Shown piece by piece: positions 50,087 through 58,379 of a DNA stretch of 64,000 bases. Numbering within the stretch: the stretch's first letter is position 1; every line of letters starts with the position of its first letter. This DNA is from Microbacterium terrae (GTDB taxonomy: Bacteria > Actinomycetota > Actinomycetes > Actinomycetales > Microbacteriaceae): the NCBI RefSeq assembly GCF_017831975.1, contig NZ_JAFDSS010000001.1:2604001-2668000 (forward strand), written 5' to 3'. The notes beneath the pieces are model-generated. The model was not told where the DNA came from, did not search any database, and saw only the letters and a program-made list of their open reading frames with translations. A program made the translations under genes and the position numbers.

Positions 50087-50979
50087 CCATCGAACTCGAT
50101 TCCCCCGTCGTCGCCGCACCGACCCCACCGCCGGCGGCGACGCCCGCGGCGCGTCGCGTGCGCGCACCGGGGCTGCGTGCGGTGTTCCGGCAGCCGGTCC
50201 TCGTGCTGGCGTGGATCATCGTCATCGTCGTCATCGGCTGGGCGCTCGCGCCATCGCTGTTCACGCCGTACAGCCCGTACGAGGGCGATCCGGCGCTCAG
50301 CTTCGCGCCGCCCAGTCTGGAGCATCCCTTGGGCGCCGACCGCCTCGGCCGGGATCAGCTCGCCCGCACCATCTACGGTGCCGGCACGACGCTCACCGCG
50401 ACGCTCATCGCCGTGGTCATCGCGTTCGGAATCGGCACGGTCGTGGGGCTGATCGCCGGGTTCGCGGGGCGGTTCACCGATACCGCGCTCATGCGCGTCA
50501 TCGACGTGTTCCTGTCGATCCCGAGCCTGCTGCTCGCGATGGTCATCGTCTCGGTCCTCGGCTACTCCACCCAGAACATCGCGATCGCCGTCGGCATCGG
50601 GTCGATCGCGGCGTTCGCCCGCGTCATGCGGTCCGAGGTGATCGGCGTCGTGGGGAAGGACTACGTCCGCGCCGCGTACGGATCCGGAGTGACCCGCCTC
50701 GGCGTCGTGCTCCGCCACGTCGTGCCGAACTCCCTCGGATCCGTCATCGCCCTGGCCGCGCTCGAGGTCGGCACGGCGATCCTCGCCGTCGCCTCCCTCG
50801 GATTCCTCGGCTACGGAGCCCCGCCGCCCGAGCCGGAGTGGGGTCTCCTCGTAGCCGAGGGACGCGACTACCTCGCGGCCTACCCGTGGGTGTCGATCCT
50901 GCCGGGCATCGCCCTCGCGGCCGTGGTCATCGCCACGCACCGCATCAGCACCTCGTTCCGCGGGAAGGACCGTCGATGA
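50083..50979 (+). CDS. ABC transporter permease, DppC type
   Basis: 298 residues. An N-terminal proline-rich cytoplasmic stretch of about 40 residues precedes six helices. EHPLGADRLGRDQLARTIYGAG and the EAA loop YVRAAYGSGVTRLGVVLRHVVPNSL identify the DppC/OppC group; GFLGYGAPPPEPEWGLLVAEGRDYL is the conserved C-terminal periplasmic motif. Start and stop overlap neighbours by ATGA, so translation is coupled. Confidence 0.9.
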   Translation: MTIELDSPVVAAPTPPPAATPAARRVRAPGLRAVFRQPVLVLAWIIVIVVIGWALAPSLFTPYSPYEGDPALSFAPPSLEHPLGADRLGRDQLARTIYGAGTTLTATLIAVVIAFGIGTVVGLIAGFAGRFTDTALMRVIDVFLSIPSLLLAMVIVSVLGYSTQNIAIAVGIGSIAAFARVMRSEVIGVVGKDYVRAAYGSGVTRLGVVLRHVVPNSLGSVIALAALEVGTAILAVASLGFLGYGAPPPEPEWGLLVAEGRDYLAAYPWVSILPGIALAAVVIATHRISTSFRGKDRR

Positions 50980-52643
50980 CCACCGCCGCACCCCCGATCG
51001 CCCCGCTCCTGCGCATCACCGATCTCGAGGTCGACTACCGCGGCGAGGGCCGCTCCTGGACGCCGGCGGTGCGCGGCGTCGGACTGCACGTCGAACCCGG
51101 CGAGTTCGTCACCCTGGTCGGCGAATCCGGCTCCGGCAAGACCACGGTGATCCACGGTGCGCTCGGGCTCCTCCCCGCCGCGGCCCGCGTCACGGCCGGA
51201 TCCATCGAATACTCCGGCGTCGACGTCACCCGCTGGCCCGAGCAGCGCATGGCGCGCGTGCGCGGGGCGTACGTCGGCTTCATCCCGCAGGATCCCGGCA
51301 CCTCGCTGAACCCCGTCAAGCGGATCGGCCAGCAGGTCATCGAGGCCGTGAAGCTGAACGAGCGCGAGCGCGGCGACCGAGCCGGGCACATCGAGCAGGC
51401 GCTGACGAGCCTGCGCACCGCCGGCCTCGGCGATGCCGAGCGCGTCTTCCACCAGTACCCGCACGAGCTGAGCGGCGGCATGAAGCAGCGCGCGCTCATC
51501 GCCATCGCGCTCGCGGGCAAACCCCGGATCATCGTCGCCGACGAGCCGACCAGCGCGCTCGACGTCACGGTCCAGCGGACCATCCTCGATCACCTCGAGC
51601 GTCTGCGCACCGAACTGGGCATCGGCATCCTGCTCGTCACCCATGATCTCGGCGTCGCCCTCGACCGCTCCGACCGCATCCTCGTCATGCAGGACGGGCG
51701 CCTCGTCGAGGAGGGCTCGGTGCATCAGCTGCTGGTCCGGCCGCAGAGCGACTACACGCGACGGCTCCTGGATGCTGCACCCGCACGGCACGCGGGCAGG
51801 CTGGCGGCGAGCCCGGGCCTCGGCCCGCGCACCGCGCACCTCGACGAGATCGTGGTCGAGGCACGCGGGCTGTCCAAGCACTACGCCCTGCGCCGTCGCG
51901 GCCCTGCGGTGCCGGCGCTCGACGGCGTCGACCTGGTGGTGCGCGCTGGAACGACGCACGCGATCGTCGGCGAATCCGGGGCCGGCAAGTCGACGCTGGC
52001 CGGTATCCTCGGCGGCTTCACGGCAGCGGATGCCGGGACCGTGCGGATCGCGGGGCGCGACGTCACCGGGGCACGACCCCGGGAGCTGCGGGAGGTGCGC
52101 CGCGAGCTGCAGTTCGTGTTCCAGAACCCCTACGCCTCACTCGACCCGCGCTTCACCGTCGAGGAGATCGTCGCGGAGCCGCTGCGCGCCTTCCGGGTGC
52201 ACAGCGAGCGGCGAGACCTCGACGCCCGGGTGCGTGAGCTTCTCGATGCGGTGGCGCTGGATCCGGCGTTCGCCAAGCGGCGGCCCCGTCAGCTGTCGGG
52301 CGGTCAGCGTCAGCGCGTCGCGATCGCACGCGCACTCGCCCTCAACCCGCGCATCCTGGTGCTCGACGAGGCGGTGAGCGCGCTCGACGTGTCGGTGCAG
52401 GCGCAGATCCTGCAGCTGCTGGTCGATCTGCAGACCGAGCTCGGGCTGAGCTACGTCTTCGTCACGCACGACCTGGGCGTGGTCCGCCTCATCGCCGACG
52501 ACGTCACCGTCATGCGAGCCGGCCGCGTGGTCGAATCAGGCAGCGCCGGTGACGTCCTCACCGACCCGCAGCACGAGTACACCCGGACGCTCCTCGAATC
52601 GATCCCCGGATCCGGGCTGTTCCCCGCCGAGGTGGGAGCGTGA
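50976..52643 (+). CDS. ABC transporter ATP-binding protein, two NBDs fused
   Basis: 555 residues carrying two complete nucleotide-binding domains in one chain (a DppD-DppF fusion). First: Walker A GESGSGKTT with Lys55, signature LSGGMKQR, Walker B IIVADEPTSALD. Second: Walker A GESGAGKST with Lys338, signature LSGGQRQR, Walker B ILVLDEAVSALD. Energises import by the two preceding permeases. Start ATG overlaps the permease stop; the stop overlaps the GTG of the next gene. An equivalent fused ATPase serves the second transporter at 60054. Confidence 0.93.
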   Translation: MTTAAPPIAPLLRITDLEVDYRGEGRSWTPAVRGVGLHVEPGEFVTLVGESGSGKTTVIHGALGLLPAAARVTAGSIEYSGVDVTRWPEQRMARVRGAYVGFIPQDPGTSLNPVKRIGQQVIEAVKLNERERGDRAGHIEQALTSLRTAGLGDAERVFHQYPHELSGGMKQRALIAIALAGKPRIIVADEPTSALDVTVQRTILDHLERLRTELGIGILLVTHDLGVALDRSDRILVMQDGRLVEEGSVHQLLVRPQSDYTRRLLDAAPARHAGRLAASPGLGPRTAHLDEIVVEARGLSKHYALRRRGPAVPALDGVDLVVRAGTTHAIVGESGAGKSTLAGILGGFTAADAGTVRIAGRDVTGARPRELREVRRELQFVFQNPYASLDPRFTVEEIVAEPLRAFRVHSERRDLDARVRELLDAVALDPAFAKRRPRQLSGGQRQRVAIARALALNPRILVLDEAVSALDVSVQAQILQLLVDLQTELGLSYVFVTHDLGVVRLIADDVTVMRAGRVVESGSAGDVLTDPQHEYTRTLLESIPGSGLFPAEVGA

Positions 52644-53479
52644 GCGCCGCGCTGATCGCTCTGGAGGGCACGGTCCTCGCCGACGCCGTCGCGCAGGAGC
52701 CGCAGACGACGTCGCTGCTCCGCGAGGGAGTGCGCGACGGGCGCCTGGCCGCCGTGGTGCTCGGCGCCCCGTATGCGCCTCGCGACCACGACCCCGTCGC
52801 GGTCGCCACCGCCCTCACCGTCCACCTCCCCGGCATCGGCGTCATCGCCGCCGCCGACAGGGACGGCGACCACCCCTACAACGCCGCGCGGCGTCTGCTC
52901 TCGCTCGATCACCTGAGCGGCGGACGCGCGGGCGCGCTCTTCTCCGGGGGCGGGGCCGCCGACGAGGCTTCGCACACCGCCGAGCGGATCGAGGTCGTGC
53001 GCAAGCTCTGGAACAGCTGGCCGGTCGAGACGCTCCTGGTGGACCATGCGACGCGGCGCTATGCGCGCACCGACGGGATCCGGGCGATCGCGCACGCAGG
53101 CGACCGGTACGAGGTGCGAGGTGCCCTGAACACCCCGACGAGCAGGCAGGGCGAGCCGGTGTCGCTGTGGTGGGTCGACACCCCCGACGAGCTCGAGGCG
53201 TCGTTCGGCCTCGTCGACCTCGTCGTCACGGACAGCGAGCACGTCATGACCGCGTGGAGCATCGCGGCGAGCGCGGAGCGCCCGCGCCTCGTCTCGACGG
53301 TGCCCGGCGCCGCAGGGATCAGCCTCGTCCGGGTGCGCACGCGCGACGGGCTCGCCCGCGCACTCGACTCCGCCTCCCCCGCCGTGCCTGCTCGCACCCT
53401 CCGGAAGCGCCTCGGTCTGCCGGAGCGCCGCTACGACCTCTCCCACGCCCCTCTCGCCTTCGGAGCCGCACATGCCTGA
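52640..53479 (+). CDS. Short luciferase-like protein paired with the next monooxygenase
   Basis: 279 residues, GTG start overlapping the ATPase stop. Luciferase-like blocks are TALTVHLPGIGVIAAADRDGDHPYNAARRLLSLDHLSGGRAGALFSGG, the counterpart of SSSYND...LDVASGGR in the full enzymes. The C-terminal flavin and substrate regions, including the [11 protein letters not shown] motif, are missing. With the gene at 40754 it forms a second pair of short-plus-full LLM genes in this locus. The last 8 nt overlap the next ATG. Confidence 0.7.
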   Translation: MSAALIALEGTVLADAVAQEPQTTSLLREGVRDGRLAAVVLGAPYAPRDHDPVAVATALTVHLPGIGVIAAADRDGDHPYNAARRLLSLDHLSGGRAGALFSGGGAADEASHTAERIEVVRKLWNSWPVETLLVDHATRRYARTDGIRAIAHAGDRYEVRGALNTPTSRQGEPVSLWWVDTPDELEASFGLVDLVVTDSEHVMTAWSIAASAERPRLVSTVPGAAGISLVRVRTRDGLARALDSASPAVPARTLRKRLGLPERRYDLSHAPLAFGAAHA

Positions 53480-54749
53480 GCGCACCGACCAGCTCACGCT
53501 CAACGTCAACCTGCAGTCCTTCGGCCAGCGGCCCGCCGCCTGGCAGTTCGGCCCCACGACGCCCGATACCCTGATCAGCCCGCAGCACTGGATCGAGAGC
53601 GCGCGGGCAGCCGAGCGCGGGCTCCTCGACGCGGTGTTCTTCGCCGATCAGCCGGCGCTCCACAATCCCGACCCGCGACCGGGCAATCCTCTCGAGCCCA
53701 TCACCTTGGCCGCGCTCATCACGGCGGCCACCGAGCACGTCGGGGTGATCGCATCGGCATCCACCACGTACAACGATCCCGTCGAACTCGCCGAGCGCCT
53801 GCTCGGCACCGACGTCGTCAGCGGCGGCCGTCTCGGCTGGAACATCGTGACGACCTACAACCAGGCTGTCGCGGGAAACTTCGGACTCGATGCGGGGCCC
53901 GACCGCGTGACCCGGTATCGACGCGCCGCCGACTTCGTCGACGCCGTCACGGCCGTCTGGGACGGTGCCGCGTCGGGCGGCGACTACCGGCACTCCGGCG
54001 AGTTCTACGACATCGCGGGGACCACTGCTCTAGGCCCCTCGACCCAGGGGCATCCGGTGCTGTTCCAAGCCGGCGGCAGCAGCCAGGGACGGGACCTCGC
54101 CGCGCAGCACGCGGATGGCGTCTTCACGGTCGAGCTCACCCTGCCGCGCGCGATCGAGAACTACGCCGACCTCCGCCGTCGCGCCGCCGCGAGCGGGCGG
54201 CGCGACGTGCCCAAGATCACGCCGGGGCTCTCGCTCGTGATCGGGAGCACCGTGTCGGAGGCCCGCCGCCGCTTCGACGACTTCGAAGTGCGGGTGCCCG
54301 ACGGGTACGCTCTGCGCTCGCTGTCGAACGTCCTCGCCCACGATGCGACGACACTCGACGTCGACAGCCCCATCCCGCCCGAGGTGCTCGACAAGCCGTG
54401 GGATCCCGATTCGCACCCCGCGTCCGCGGGGTACCGTCTCACGTTCCTCGATTGGATCCAGGAGCGCCGGCATCAGACGATCCGCGAGATCCTCCGAGAC
54501 TTCGGCGGGTACGGCTCACGCATCATCGTGGGTACGCCGGAGCAGATCGCGGACGACATCGAGCTGTGGTTCCGAAGCGGCGCGGCCGACGGATTCAATC
54601 TGATGATCGACCAGTTCCCCCACGGCCTGACCGTGTTCGCCGACGAGGTCGTGCCGCTCCTGCAGGCCAAGGGGATCCACAAGCGCGAATACGACGCTCG
54701 GACGCTCCGCGGGGCGATCGGGCTGCCCGAGCGCATCGCCGTGCACTGA
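53472..54749 (+). CDS. LLM class flavin-dependent monooxygenase (NtaA type)
   Basis: 425 residues. Blocks: [159 protein letters not shown]. All NtaA-type signatures are intact, so the enzyme is likely active. It is the last gene of the operon, ending at a 9-bp hairpin. Confidence 0.9.
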   Translation: MPERTDQLTLNVNLQSFGQRPAAWQFGPTTPDTLISPQHWIESARAAERGLLDAVFFADQPALHNPDPRPGNPLEPITLAALITAATEHVGVIASASTTYNDPVELAERLLGTDVVSGGRLGWNIVTTYNQAVAGNFGLDAGPDRVTRYRRAADFVDAVTAVWDGAASGGDYRHSGEFYDIAGTTALGPSTQGHPVLFQAGGSSQGRDLAAQHADGVFTVELTLPRAIENYADLRRRAAASGRRDVPKITPGLSLVIGSTVSEARRRFDDFEVRVPDGYALRSLSNVLAHDATTLDVDSPIPPEVLDKPWDPDSHPASAGYRLTFLDWIQERRHQTIREILRDFGGYGSRIIVGTPEQIADDIELWFRSGAADGFNLMIDQFPHGLTVFADEVVPLLQAKGIHKREYDARTLRGAIGLPERIAVH

Positions 54750-54782
54750 CCCGCCGGCGAGCACATCGGCACTCGGCGGGTC
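54748..54782 (+). terminator. Terminator of the plus-strand sulfur operon
   Basis: GACCCGCCG (54748-54756) and CGGCGGGTC (54774-54782) form a 9-bp stem over a 17-nt loop, overlapping the stop codon of the last monooxygenase. Confidence 0.55.
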
Positions 54783-54808
54783 CGGCTGGCCGGGCGCCTC
54801 GGTCGTTC

Positions 54809-54828
54809 AACCCGCGCCGGCGCGGGTT
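54809..54828 (-). terminator. Perfect 20-bp palindrome ending the minus-strand operon
   Basis: AACCCGCGCC at 54809-54818 and GGCGCGGGTT at 54819-54828 form a perfect palindrome; its right end abuts the stop of the convergent acyl-CoA dehydrogenase-like gene. It can form a cruciform or hairpin and is the likely terminator for that side. Confidence 0.55.
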
Positions 54829-55961
54829 CAGCGTCCCTGCAGCCGCTCCAGCCACGCGGCGCGAACCGACTCGGTCTGCGCCTGAACGAGGAGGAAGTGC
54901 GCGCTGCGCACGCAGTACTGGGCGGAGTCCTCGCGCTCGAGTCCGCGACCGGCACGGACGATCAGCAGCGCCCGCGCGAGCGTGGTCAGCGCCTCTCCGG
55001 AGGCGATGCGCACCTCGAGCCGCTCGGCGAAGCGCGCCTCGGCGTCTTCGGCGTCGGCGAGCGCATAGGCGCGCGCGCGCAGGTCGCGCACGCGCGGCGT
55101 CCATGCCGCCACCACGTCGCGCGCGGCCTGCGCCGGCTCCTGCGCGAGCTCCGCCAGCACGTGGGCGGCGAAGCCGAACAGGTGCGGCTTCGCATCGACG
55201 GCGCTCTCGCGATCGGCGCGCCGCCACCGCTCCAGCGGCTGCACATCGAGCACCAGATCGGAAGGAACGACGACCTCCTCCAGTCGCACGCGTGCCGTAC
55301 GGCTTCCGGCGACGGCCGTGAGGGCGATCGGCTGCGCCGTGAAGCGGTCGTCGATCGGCACGAGCGCCAGCACGACCCGCTCTCGCTCGGCGTCGACGCC
55401 GGCCACCAGCATGGCCTGGTTGAGCCCCCAGCCGCTCACCCACGACACCGTGCCGGTCAGCCGCCACCCCTCGCCGACTGATCGAGCCGCAACGTACCTC
55501 TGCGGATAGCGGCGCACGTCGCTCAGCCCGGCGCCCGCCAGGATCCGTCCGCGCAGGAGCGCATCGATGACGCCACCCGGCGGCGGCGGATCGACGAGCG
55601 CCGACTCGACGCGGCGGGCGAGCGGGGCGTGCTGAGCCCACACCAGCCACGTGTTGAGGCACGCGCTCGAGACGTGCTCATGGATGCGCCGGTCCTCAGC
55701 CCGCCCGAGGGCTGCGCCCCCGTAGCGCTCCCCGGCGAGGTGGTTGAGAAGTCCGAGATCGGCGAGGTCGTCGATCTGCTCGGCGGTGACGCCCACCGCA
55801 TCCGTCGTCAGCGCCGCCGGACGCAGCCTCTCTGCCGCGTAGGCCGCCGCAGCGGCCACCAGCGGGTGCGCGTCAGCCGCGTCGGCGTCTGCCGCCGGCC
55901 CCGCGACCGCGGCACGCAGCGCAGTCGCGGGCACGGGATGCGCGAGCCTCGCCGCCGGCAT
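54828..55961 (-). CDS. Acyl-CoA dehydrogenase-family flavoprotein in the sulfur locus
   Basis: 377 residues. The acyl-CoA dehydrogenase fold is visible as LGLLNHLAGERYGGAALG, GLSDVRRYPQRYVAARSVGEGWRLTGTVSWVSGWGLNQAMLV and the C-terminal helical domain ending ALTTLARALLIVRAGRGLEREDSAQYCVRSAHFLLVQAQTESVRAAWLERL. It is shorter and more divergent than the SfnB-like enzyme at 43134. Start lies 3 nt after the ATP-grasp stop, so it belongs to that two-gene unit. By context it oxidises a sulfur compound or processes the ATP-grasp product; which one is unclear. Confidence 0.72.
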   Translation of the reverse strand: MPAARLAHPVPATALRAAVAGPAADADAADAHPLVAAAAAYAAERLRPAALTTDAVGVTAEQIDDLADLGLLNHLAGERYGGAALGRAEDRRIHEHVSSACLNTWLVWAQHAPLARRVESALVDPPPPGGVIDALLRGRILAGAGLSDVRRYPQRYVAARSVGEGWRLTGTVSWVSGWGLNQAMLVAGVDAERERVVLALVPIDDRFTAQPIALTAVAGSRTARVRLEEVVVPSDLVLDVQPLERWRRADRESAVDAKPHLFGFAAHVLAELAQEPAQAARDVVAAWTPRVRDLRARAYALADAEDAEARFAERLEVRIASGEALTTLARALLIVRAGRGLEREDSAQYCVRSAHFLLVQAQTESVRAAWLERLQGR

Positions 55962-55964
55962 GAC

Positions 55965-56945
55965 TCAGCGGGCTCCGGAAGCGGACAGAACCGATTCCGC
56001 GCCCTCGGCGCCGGCATCGTCGTCGAGAAGGCTCGTGAGGAACCGGGCGACGCGACGCGCCGCCGGGTCAGCGGCCGACGCCTCGACGTCGGGACTGTAG
56101 TTGGTGTTCGTGTTGATGTCGTAGGTGACGGTGCGCCCGTCCTCGGTCTCGAGGAACTCGATGCCGGCGATCTCGATGCCGAGGTCGGCGAGCAGCGCCT
56201 CATACCGGCGGATGAGCGGATCGTCGGTCGCGATGTCTTCGCGCACGCGGAACAGCGGCTCCGGCTCGACACCCGCCACCGGGACGGCGCAGGCCTCCGC
56301 GGGGCAGAGTTCGAACGCGCCGGCCGTCGTGTCGACCCTGACCGCGTAGACGAACCGACCGCCGACGAACTCGGCGCGCGTGACGAACGGCTCGGCGGCG
56401 CGCAGGTACTCCTGCAGCAGCGTGATCCCGTCGGCCGGCGCCTCGAACTCGGGGCCGGCGACGTACGCGTCGAACTCCACGTGCGAGTCGAATCTGCGCA
56501 CGCCGAGGCCCTTTCCGCCCTGGTTGTGCTTCGTGATGAACGGCACGGCGAGTTCGCGGGCGCGCATCGGAAGCTGCTCCCGGTCGAACACGGCGATCGT
56601 GCGGGGCACATCGAAGCCTGCTCGGCGCAGGTGGGCATGCTGCACGACCTTGCTCACCTCGATCGAGGCGACCGCCGAGCCGTTGACCACCCGGCTCCCC
56701 CACGACTCGAGCCAGGCGAGGACGGACCGCGCGGCATCCTTCGCCCCCTCGGCGCCTCGCGTGTGCGCAGAGGCGCTCAGACGTGACCAGAACACCCCCG
56801 GCGGCGGGCTCGCATCGAGGTCGAGCGATCCTTCGCCTAGACGCCATTCGCGCAACTCCACCCCCTCCGCGTCGAACGCGCGCGCGAACGCGGGGATCCA
56901 CTCGGGGTTGTCGTGCAGCACGTGCACCACACGGTTCTGTGACAT
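55965..56945 (-). CDS. ATP-grasp (RimK-like) ligase
   Basis: 326 residues from ATG 56945 (GAGAGG 7 nt upstream); an in-frame ATG at 57035 with its own AGGAGAG is an alternative. ATP-grasp features: FITKHNQGGKGLGVRRF (glycine-rich loop with Lys), ITLLQEYLRAAEPFVTRAEFVGGRFVYAVRVDT and the metal-binding VTYDINTNTNYSPDVE. Family members ligate a carboxylate to an amine or thiol with ATP. A ligase in a sulfur operon is unexpected; it could make a low-molecular-weight conjugate or modify a peptide. Promoter probably in 56946-57060; a 14-bp palindrome, GCCCGTCGACGGGC, is at 56984-56997. Confidence 0.82.
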   Translation of the reverse strand: MSQNRVVHVLHDNPEWIPAFARAFDAEGVELREWRLGEGSLDLDASPPPGVFWSRLSASAHTRGAEGAKDAARSVLAWLESWGSRVVNGSAVASIEVSKVVQHAHLRRAGFDVPRTIAVFDREQLPMRARELAVPFITKHNQGGKGLGVRRFDSHVEFDAYVAGPEFEAPADGITLLQEYLRAAEPFVTRAEFVGGRFVYAVRVDTTAGAFELCPAEACAVPVAGVEPEPLFRVREDIATDDPLIRRYEALLADLGIEIAGIEFLETEDGRTVTYDINTNTNYSPDVEASAADPAARRVARFLTSLLDDDAGAEGAESVLSASGAR

Positions 56946-57067
56946 CGGTCGCCTCTCTTCGTCTGCCTCCACGCTCGCGGAGCGCCCGTCGACGGGCAAC
57001 CGCGTGACCTGTCGTGTAGCCCGATGACGCCGCATGACGCGCTCTCTCCTCGTCATCTCCGACCACG

Positions 57068-57107
57068 CGGATGCCCCCTCTCGCGCGGCGGCGAGAAGGG
57101 GCATCCG
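57068..57107 (-). terminator. Terminator hairpin after the FMN reductase gene
   Basis: CGGATGCCCC and TCTCGC (57068-57084) pair with GCGAGA and GGGGCATCCG (57091-57107), one internal mismatch, loop of 6 nt. It begins 11 nt after the FMN reductase stop on the minus strand, so the ATP-grasp gene is a separate transcription unit or is reached by read-through. Confidence 0.72.
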
Positions 57108-57117
57108 GAACTGCCTG

Positions 57118-57756
57118 TCACCAGGTCGAGACGTACTCCGACGACCGCACGCGCTGCGCCTGCTCGACGATGGGGAGCGAGCGGTCGACCGCCTGCTCCA
57201 CACGGCGCACGACGTCGGGCGACGTGAGCGCGTAGTCCGTGAAGTCGGTGTTCGAGGCGTACACCCCGATGGGGAGTGTCAGCGCCTGGAAGAAGCCGAA
57301 CAGGGGACGCAGCTGATGCTCGAGGATCAGCGCGTGCCGCTCGCCTCCGCCCGTCGCGGCGACGAGCACCGGGGTGCCGACGAGGTCGTACTGCCCGACG
57401 AAGTCGAACAGGTGCTTGAACAGCCCCGTGAACGAGGCTCGGTAGACCGGCGAGCCGACGACGAGGAGGTCTGCCGTCTCGATCGCCTGCAGGGCCTCTT
57501 CCACCTCGGGACCGACCTGATCGCGGGTGAGCGCCCCGGCGAAGCCCGGTCCGAGGGCCGCGACCTCGATGAGCGTGGTCTCGGCGGGGGCTCGCTCGGC
57601 GATCTTGTCGAGGAGGAGCCGGACGAGCGCGGTCGTCCGGCTGGGCTCGTGGAGCGAACCCGACACCCCGACGACGCGGATGGCACGCGCGGACGCGCCC
57701 GATCCGGTCTCCGGCGGAGCCCCGGCGGTGGTCGCTGCCGCGGCGAGGGCGCTCAT
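57118..57756 (-). CDS. NAD(P)H-dependent FMN reductase (SsuE/MsuE type)
   Basis: 212 residues of the flavodoxin-like fold: IRVVGVSGSLHEPSRTTALVRLLLDKIA (FMN phosphate loop), LVVGSPVYRASFTGLFKHLFDFVG and PVLVAATGGGERHALILEHQLRPLFGFF. Such enzymes supply free FMNH2 to two-component luciferase-like monooxygenases, and it is the only reductase gene in the locus for seven of them. Start ATG overlaps the stop of the AhpD-like gene. The first 25 residues are a flexible Ala/Thr-rich tail. Confidence 0.88.
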   Translation of the reverse strand: MSALAAAATTAGAPPETGSGASARAIRVVGVSGSLHEPSRTTALVRLLLDKIAERAPAETTLIEVAALGPGFAGALTRDQVGPEVEEALQAIETADLLVVGSPVYRASFTGLFKHLFDFVGQYDLVGTPVLVAATGGGERHALILEHQLRPLFGFFQALTLPIGVYASNTDFTDYALTSPDVVRRVEQAVDRSLPIVEQAQRVRSSEYVSTW

Positions 57757-58379
57757 CGGTCCTCCTCCGGCGGTGCGACGGGCCGCCCGATCGACAGCAT
57801 GAGCCGATTCGCCCAGTTGAAGAAGGCGGCACCGTGGATGACGTCGGCGATCTCGAGCTCGTCCAGCCCGGCCGCCTGCAAGCGCTCGACATGCGCGACG
57901 TCGAAGGTCAGCGGAGTCGCGGTGAGTGCAGCGGCAGCCGCCGTGATGGCGTTCCACCGCTCGCCGAGATCAGCCGAGATGCCCTCCGCGAGCAGGCGGT
58001 CGACGAGCTCGGGGGTCTTCGAGTGATGAGCCGCGAAGCGCGCGTGGACCGAGGCGCAGAACACGCATCCGTTGACCCGCGACGCGGCCGTCGCCGCGAG
58101 CTCGCGCTCGGCGCGCGGAAGCCCTTCGGAGGTGTTGTAGAAGATGTCCTTGTCCACGAGCGTGCGCGCCCGCAGGATCTCGGGGTCGCGCGCGAGCAGG
58201 CGGAAGTAGTCGCTCGACGCGCGCTGGCGGTCGACGAGCCCGTCGTAGTGACGCTCGGTCAGCGCCTCGACCGGGAGCGGCTCGAGCCACGGCACCCAGC
58301 CGACCTCGGCGCGGGTGAACGCGTGCGGATGCTCGACCTCATAGGTCAGGACGGTGGTGTCGGTGACGGGCGTGCTCAT
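57753..58379 (-). CDS. AhpD-like alkylhydroperoxidase domain protein
   Basis: 208 residues. The AhpD/carboxymuconolactone decarboxylase-like domain is recognised by LPRAERELAATAASRVNGCVFCASVHARFAAHHS, containing the redox CxxC (CVFC) and the following histidine. The pattern fits the Avi_7169-type family that occurs with CMD and KPN_01858-type luciferase-like proteins. A redox relay or peroxidase role supporting the monooxygenase is likely. Both ends overlap neighbours (ATGA). Confidence 0.85.
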   Translation of the reverse strand: MSTPVTDTTVLTYEVEHPHAFTRAEVGWVPWLEPLPVEALTERHYDGLVDRQRASSDYFRLLARDPEILRARTLVDKDIFYNTSEGLPRAERELAATAASRVNGCVFCASVHARFAAHHSKTPELVDRLLAEGISADLGERWNAITAAAAALTATPLTFDVAHVERLQAAGLDELEIADVIHGAAFFNWANRLMLSIGRPVAPPEEDR

